From Candidatus Parcubacteria bacterium (GTDB lineage Bacteria > Patescibacteriota > Patescibacteriia > CAIXNZ01), in assembly GCA_026395755.1 (NCBI GenBank), contig JAPLYC010000058.1, positions 1 through 33,156 of the forward strand: a stretch of DNA of 33,156 nucleotides, written 5' to 3'. Below are positions 31,777 through 33,156 of the stretch, piece after piece. The first letter of the stretch is position 1. The number at the start of each line of letters is the position of its first letter. The notes beneath the pieces were generated by a model. That model saw only the letters and a program-made list of their open reading frames with translations. It made no database searches and was not told the DNA's origin. The position numbers were made by a program, and so were the translations under genes.

Positions 31777-32904
31777 TTATTTTAACTTTTTTGCCAATTC
31801 AACAATTAATTTTTCCTCATTAGCCGGAATGACAATACTCTTATACTTAGGCAAATCTTTCAGAATTAAACGCCTGATAATTTCGCTTCGTTCGCCTATG
31901 CCTCCCGTAAAGACCAAAGCATCAACTTTCCCTAAAATTGCGCTATATGCGCCAATGTACTTTTTTATATTATAGATAAATATATCTAATGTCAACTTAG
32001 CAATTTCTTTGTCCTTGGTTCTTGTTTTTCCCGGCAGTTTAAAGCCTTTAACCAGATAGCCGGCTTTAACCAGAATTTCCCGCATATCCATACTTCCTGA
32101 CAGCCCAAAAAGGCCGGAACGCTTATTTAACATTTCATTGACTTCATCTTCGGACATTTTTAAGCTGCGAATTAAATATAAAGGAATAGCCGGATCAATG
32201 CTGCCAGATCGGGTAGACATAACCAAACCTTCTAAAGGCGTAAATCCCATAGAAGTATCAATTGCCTTACCATTTTTAATGGCAGTGATACTGCAGCCGG
32301 ATCCCAGATGACAAGTGATTAAATTCAATTTATTTAAAGATTTTTTTAATTTTAACGCTGCCTGTTCAGCCACATACTGATGGGAAATACCATGAAAACC
32401 GTAGCGCCTGATTTTATATTTTTTGTAATAGCTTAAAGGAATAGCATAAATATAGGCATGCTTGGGCAAAGTCTGATAAAAACCGGTGTCAAAAACCGCC
32501 ACATCAGCGACTTCAGGCATATATTTTTGGCTGGCTTTAATGCAGGCAATCCCGACCGGATTATGGAGAGGCGCCAATTTATTATAAGTTTCCAATCTGG
32601 CCAGAACTTTTTTCGTGATCAAAGTCGGCTTGGTAAATTCTTCACCGCCATGAACAACCCGATGCCCGACCAAAACAATGCCGGATTTCAAATCCTCAAT
32701 TTTCGAAACCAAAAGACGAAAAGCCTGCTCATGCGTCTCGACTTCCTCAATTTCTTTTTTATCACCGATTTTAATAAACGAATTCATCAGTCCAATCCGC
32801 TCCACGATCCCCTCTCTGACCGATTTCAAATCAGCAAAGTTAAAAATTTTAAACTTCAAAGTCGCACTGCCCGCATTGAGGACTAGAATATATTTTTGTT
32901 GCAT
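31777..32904 (-). CDS. ackA: Acetate kinase
   Basis: The 375-residue protein matches AckA, which interconverts acetyl phosphate plus ADP with acetate plus ATP. It carries VLNAGSATLKFKIF (phosphate-1), VGHRVVHGGEEF, FDTGFY, YGFHGISHQYV, HLGSGCSITAIKNGKAIDTSMGFTPLEG and FTGGIGERSEIIR. It is slightly shorter than typical (about 395-400), mainly in the last third. For a fermentative cell lacking respiration this is a substrate-level ATP source. It has no SD and is followed with 1 nt gap by the CcdA-like gene. Confidence 0.96.
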   Translation of the reverse strand: MQQKYILVLNAGSATLKFKIFNFADLKSVREGIVERIGLMNSFIKIGDKKEIEEVETHEQAFRLLVSKIEDLKSGIVLVGHRVVHGGEEFTKPTLITKKVLARLETYNKLAPLHNPVGIACIKASQKYMPEVADVAVFDTGFYQTLPKHAYIYAIPLSYYKKYKIRRYGFHGISHQYVAEQAALKLKKSLNKLNLITCHLGSGCSITAIKNGKAIDTSMGFTPLEGLVMSTRSGSIDPAIPLYLIRSLKMSEDEVNEMLNKRSGLFGLSGSMDMREILVKAGYLVKGFKLPGKTRTKDKEIAKLTLDIFIYNIKKYIGAYSAILGKVDALVFTGGIGERSEIIRRLILKDLPKYKSIVIPANEEKLIVELAKKLK

Positions 32905-32914
32905 AAATTTTAAA

Positions 32915-33001
32915 CGTTATAAGTTAATCGGTTTCGTTTGGCGTTACGTTATACGTTTAACGTTAAACGAAACGTATCCCGATACCGCAAAACGATTTAC
33001 G
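32915..33001. repeat. CpG-lattice palindromic element, copy 4
   Basis: CpG cytosines at 32915, 32929, 32935, 32942, 32947, 32954, 32961, 32968, 32973, 32980, 32986, 32993 and 33000, symmetric about 32958. The centre is the perfect 16-bp palindrome CGTTTAACGTTAAACG (32954-32969... arms flanking 32961). The last CpG lies in the final sense codon of the upstream hydrolase gene. Confidence 0.88.
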
Positions 33002-33155
33002 ATTTCACTACTTTAAACATTCCCGCATGCCCCGGAATAATATAATCAGCCAAATTGACCACCCGAGCCTGATTCTTTAATAGCGCCTTTTTGTCCTTAA
33101 CCATAATATTTTTCTCTTTTTGTTTGGCCCAAAATAAATCACCCACAATAGCAAT
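32997..33155 (-). CDS. Metallo-beta-lactamase-fold hydrolase, C-terminal 52 residues only
   Basis: The frame enters from the window edge and ends at TAA (32997-32999). AIVGDLFW supplies the conserved late Asp strand of the fold, and the end reads RVVNLADYIIPGHAGMFKVVKS. This closely matches the ADWIIPGHG.MFKV signature that closes many small metallo-beta-lactamase-fold hydrolases (last histidine ligand in PGH). The substrate is unknown. Its stop codon is embedded in CpG-lattice copy 4. Confidence 0.8.
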   Translation of the reverse strand: MAIVGDLFWAKQKEKNIMVKDKKALLKNQARVVNLADYIIPGHAGMFKVVKS

Positions 33156-33156
33156 C

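Overview
The window reads as a chromosomal piece of a Patescibacteria (Candidate Phyla Radiation) bacterium, plausibly of the ABY1 type. The evidence is gene style rather than a marker gene: an AT-rich genome, a PilM/PilD/pilin type IV pilus block, very large cysteine-containing surface proteins, a CcdA-like protein without other respiratory genes, acetate kinase, and housekeeping genes (ligA, recJ, lepA, murJ) that mostly lack Shine-Dalgarno (SD) sequences. No rRNA, tRNA, CRISPR array, transposase or phage gene was seen.

Layout. 1-5141: a giant secreted or anchored beta-propeller/Kelch protein on the minus strand, cut by the window start. 5251-8643 (minus): ligA, then two tandem paralogous membrane proteins, then hpf. 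8753-9208 (plus): a P-loop kinase with its own promoter and terminator. 9249-15434 (minus): a surface and type IV pilus block holding pilM, a cysteine-rich anchored protein, a CheY-like regulator, two pilin-like proteins, a triple-dockerin protein and a frameshifted prepilin peptidase. 15581-16572 (minus): an RNase H-like protein and a degenerate PilZ-like protein. 16850-24233: an accessory stretch of GC-richer genes (VIT-VWA protein, three small orphans, an 837-residue orphan), mostly self-contained transcription units. 24372-33156 (minus): recJ, a 32-residue membrane peptide, lepA, a small orphan, murJ, a CcdA-like protein, ackA and the end of a metallo-beta-lactamase-fold hydrolase.

Two gene classes stand out. 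Housekeeping and pilus genes generally have no SD, and ligA, pilD and lepA have an extended -10 placed so close to the ATG that their mRNAs should be leaderless or nearly so. The accessory genes have TTGACA-N17 promoters, often a small hairpin at the predicted mRNA 5' end, a strong AGGAG-type SD and a GC-rich terminator.

The most unusual content is intergenic. Four elements (near 16.7, 24.3, 30.9 and 32.95 kb) have CpG dinucleotides on the same dyad-symmetric lattice, with spacings 7-6-7-5-7-7-7-5-7-6-7, while the letters between vary. A fifth (21.5 kb) is a variant. Three other loci carry degenerate 7-bp repeat arrays without CpG. One of these lies inside pilD exactly where its frame breaks: removing one 7-bp unit restores a full-length prepilin peptidase, which suggests a phase-variable switch for pilin processing. 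These heptamer-based elements are the best candidate for something undescribed here.
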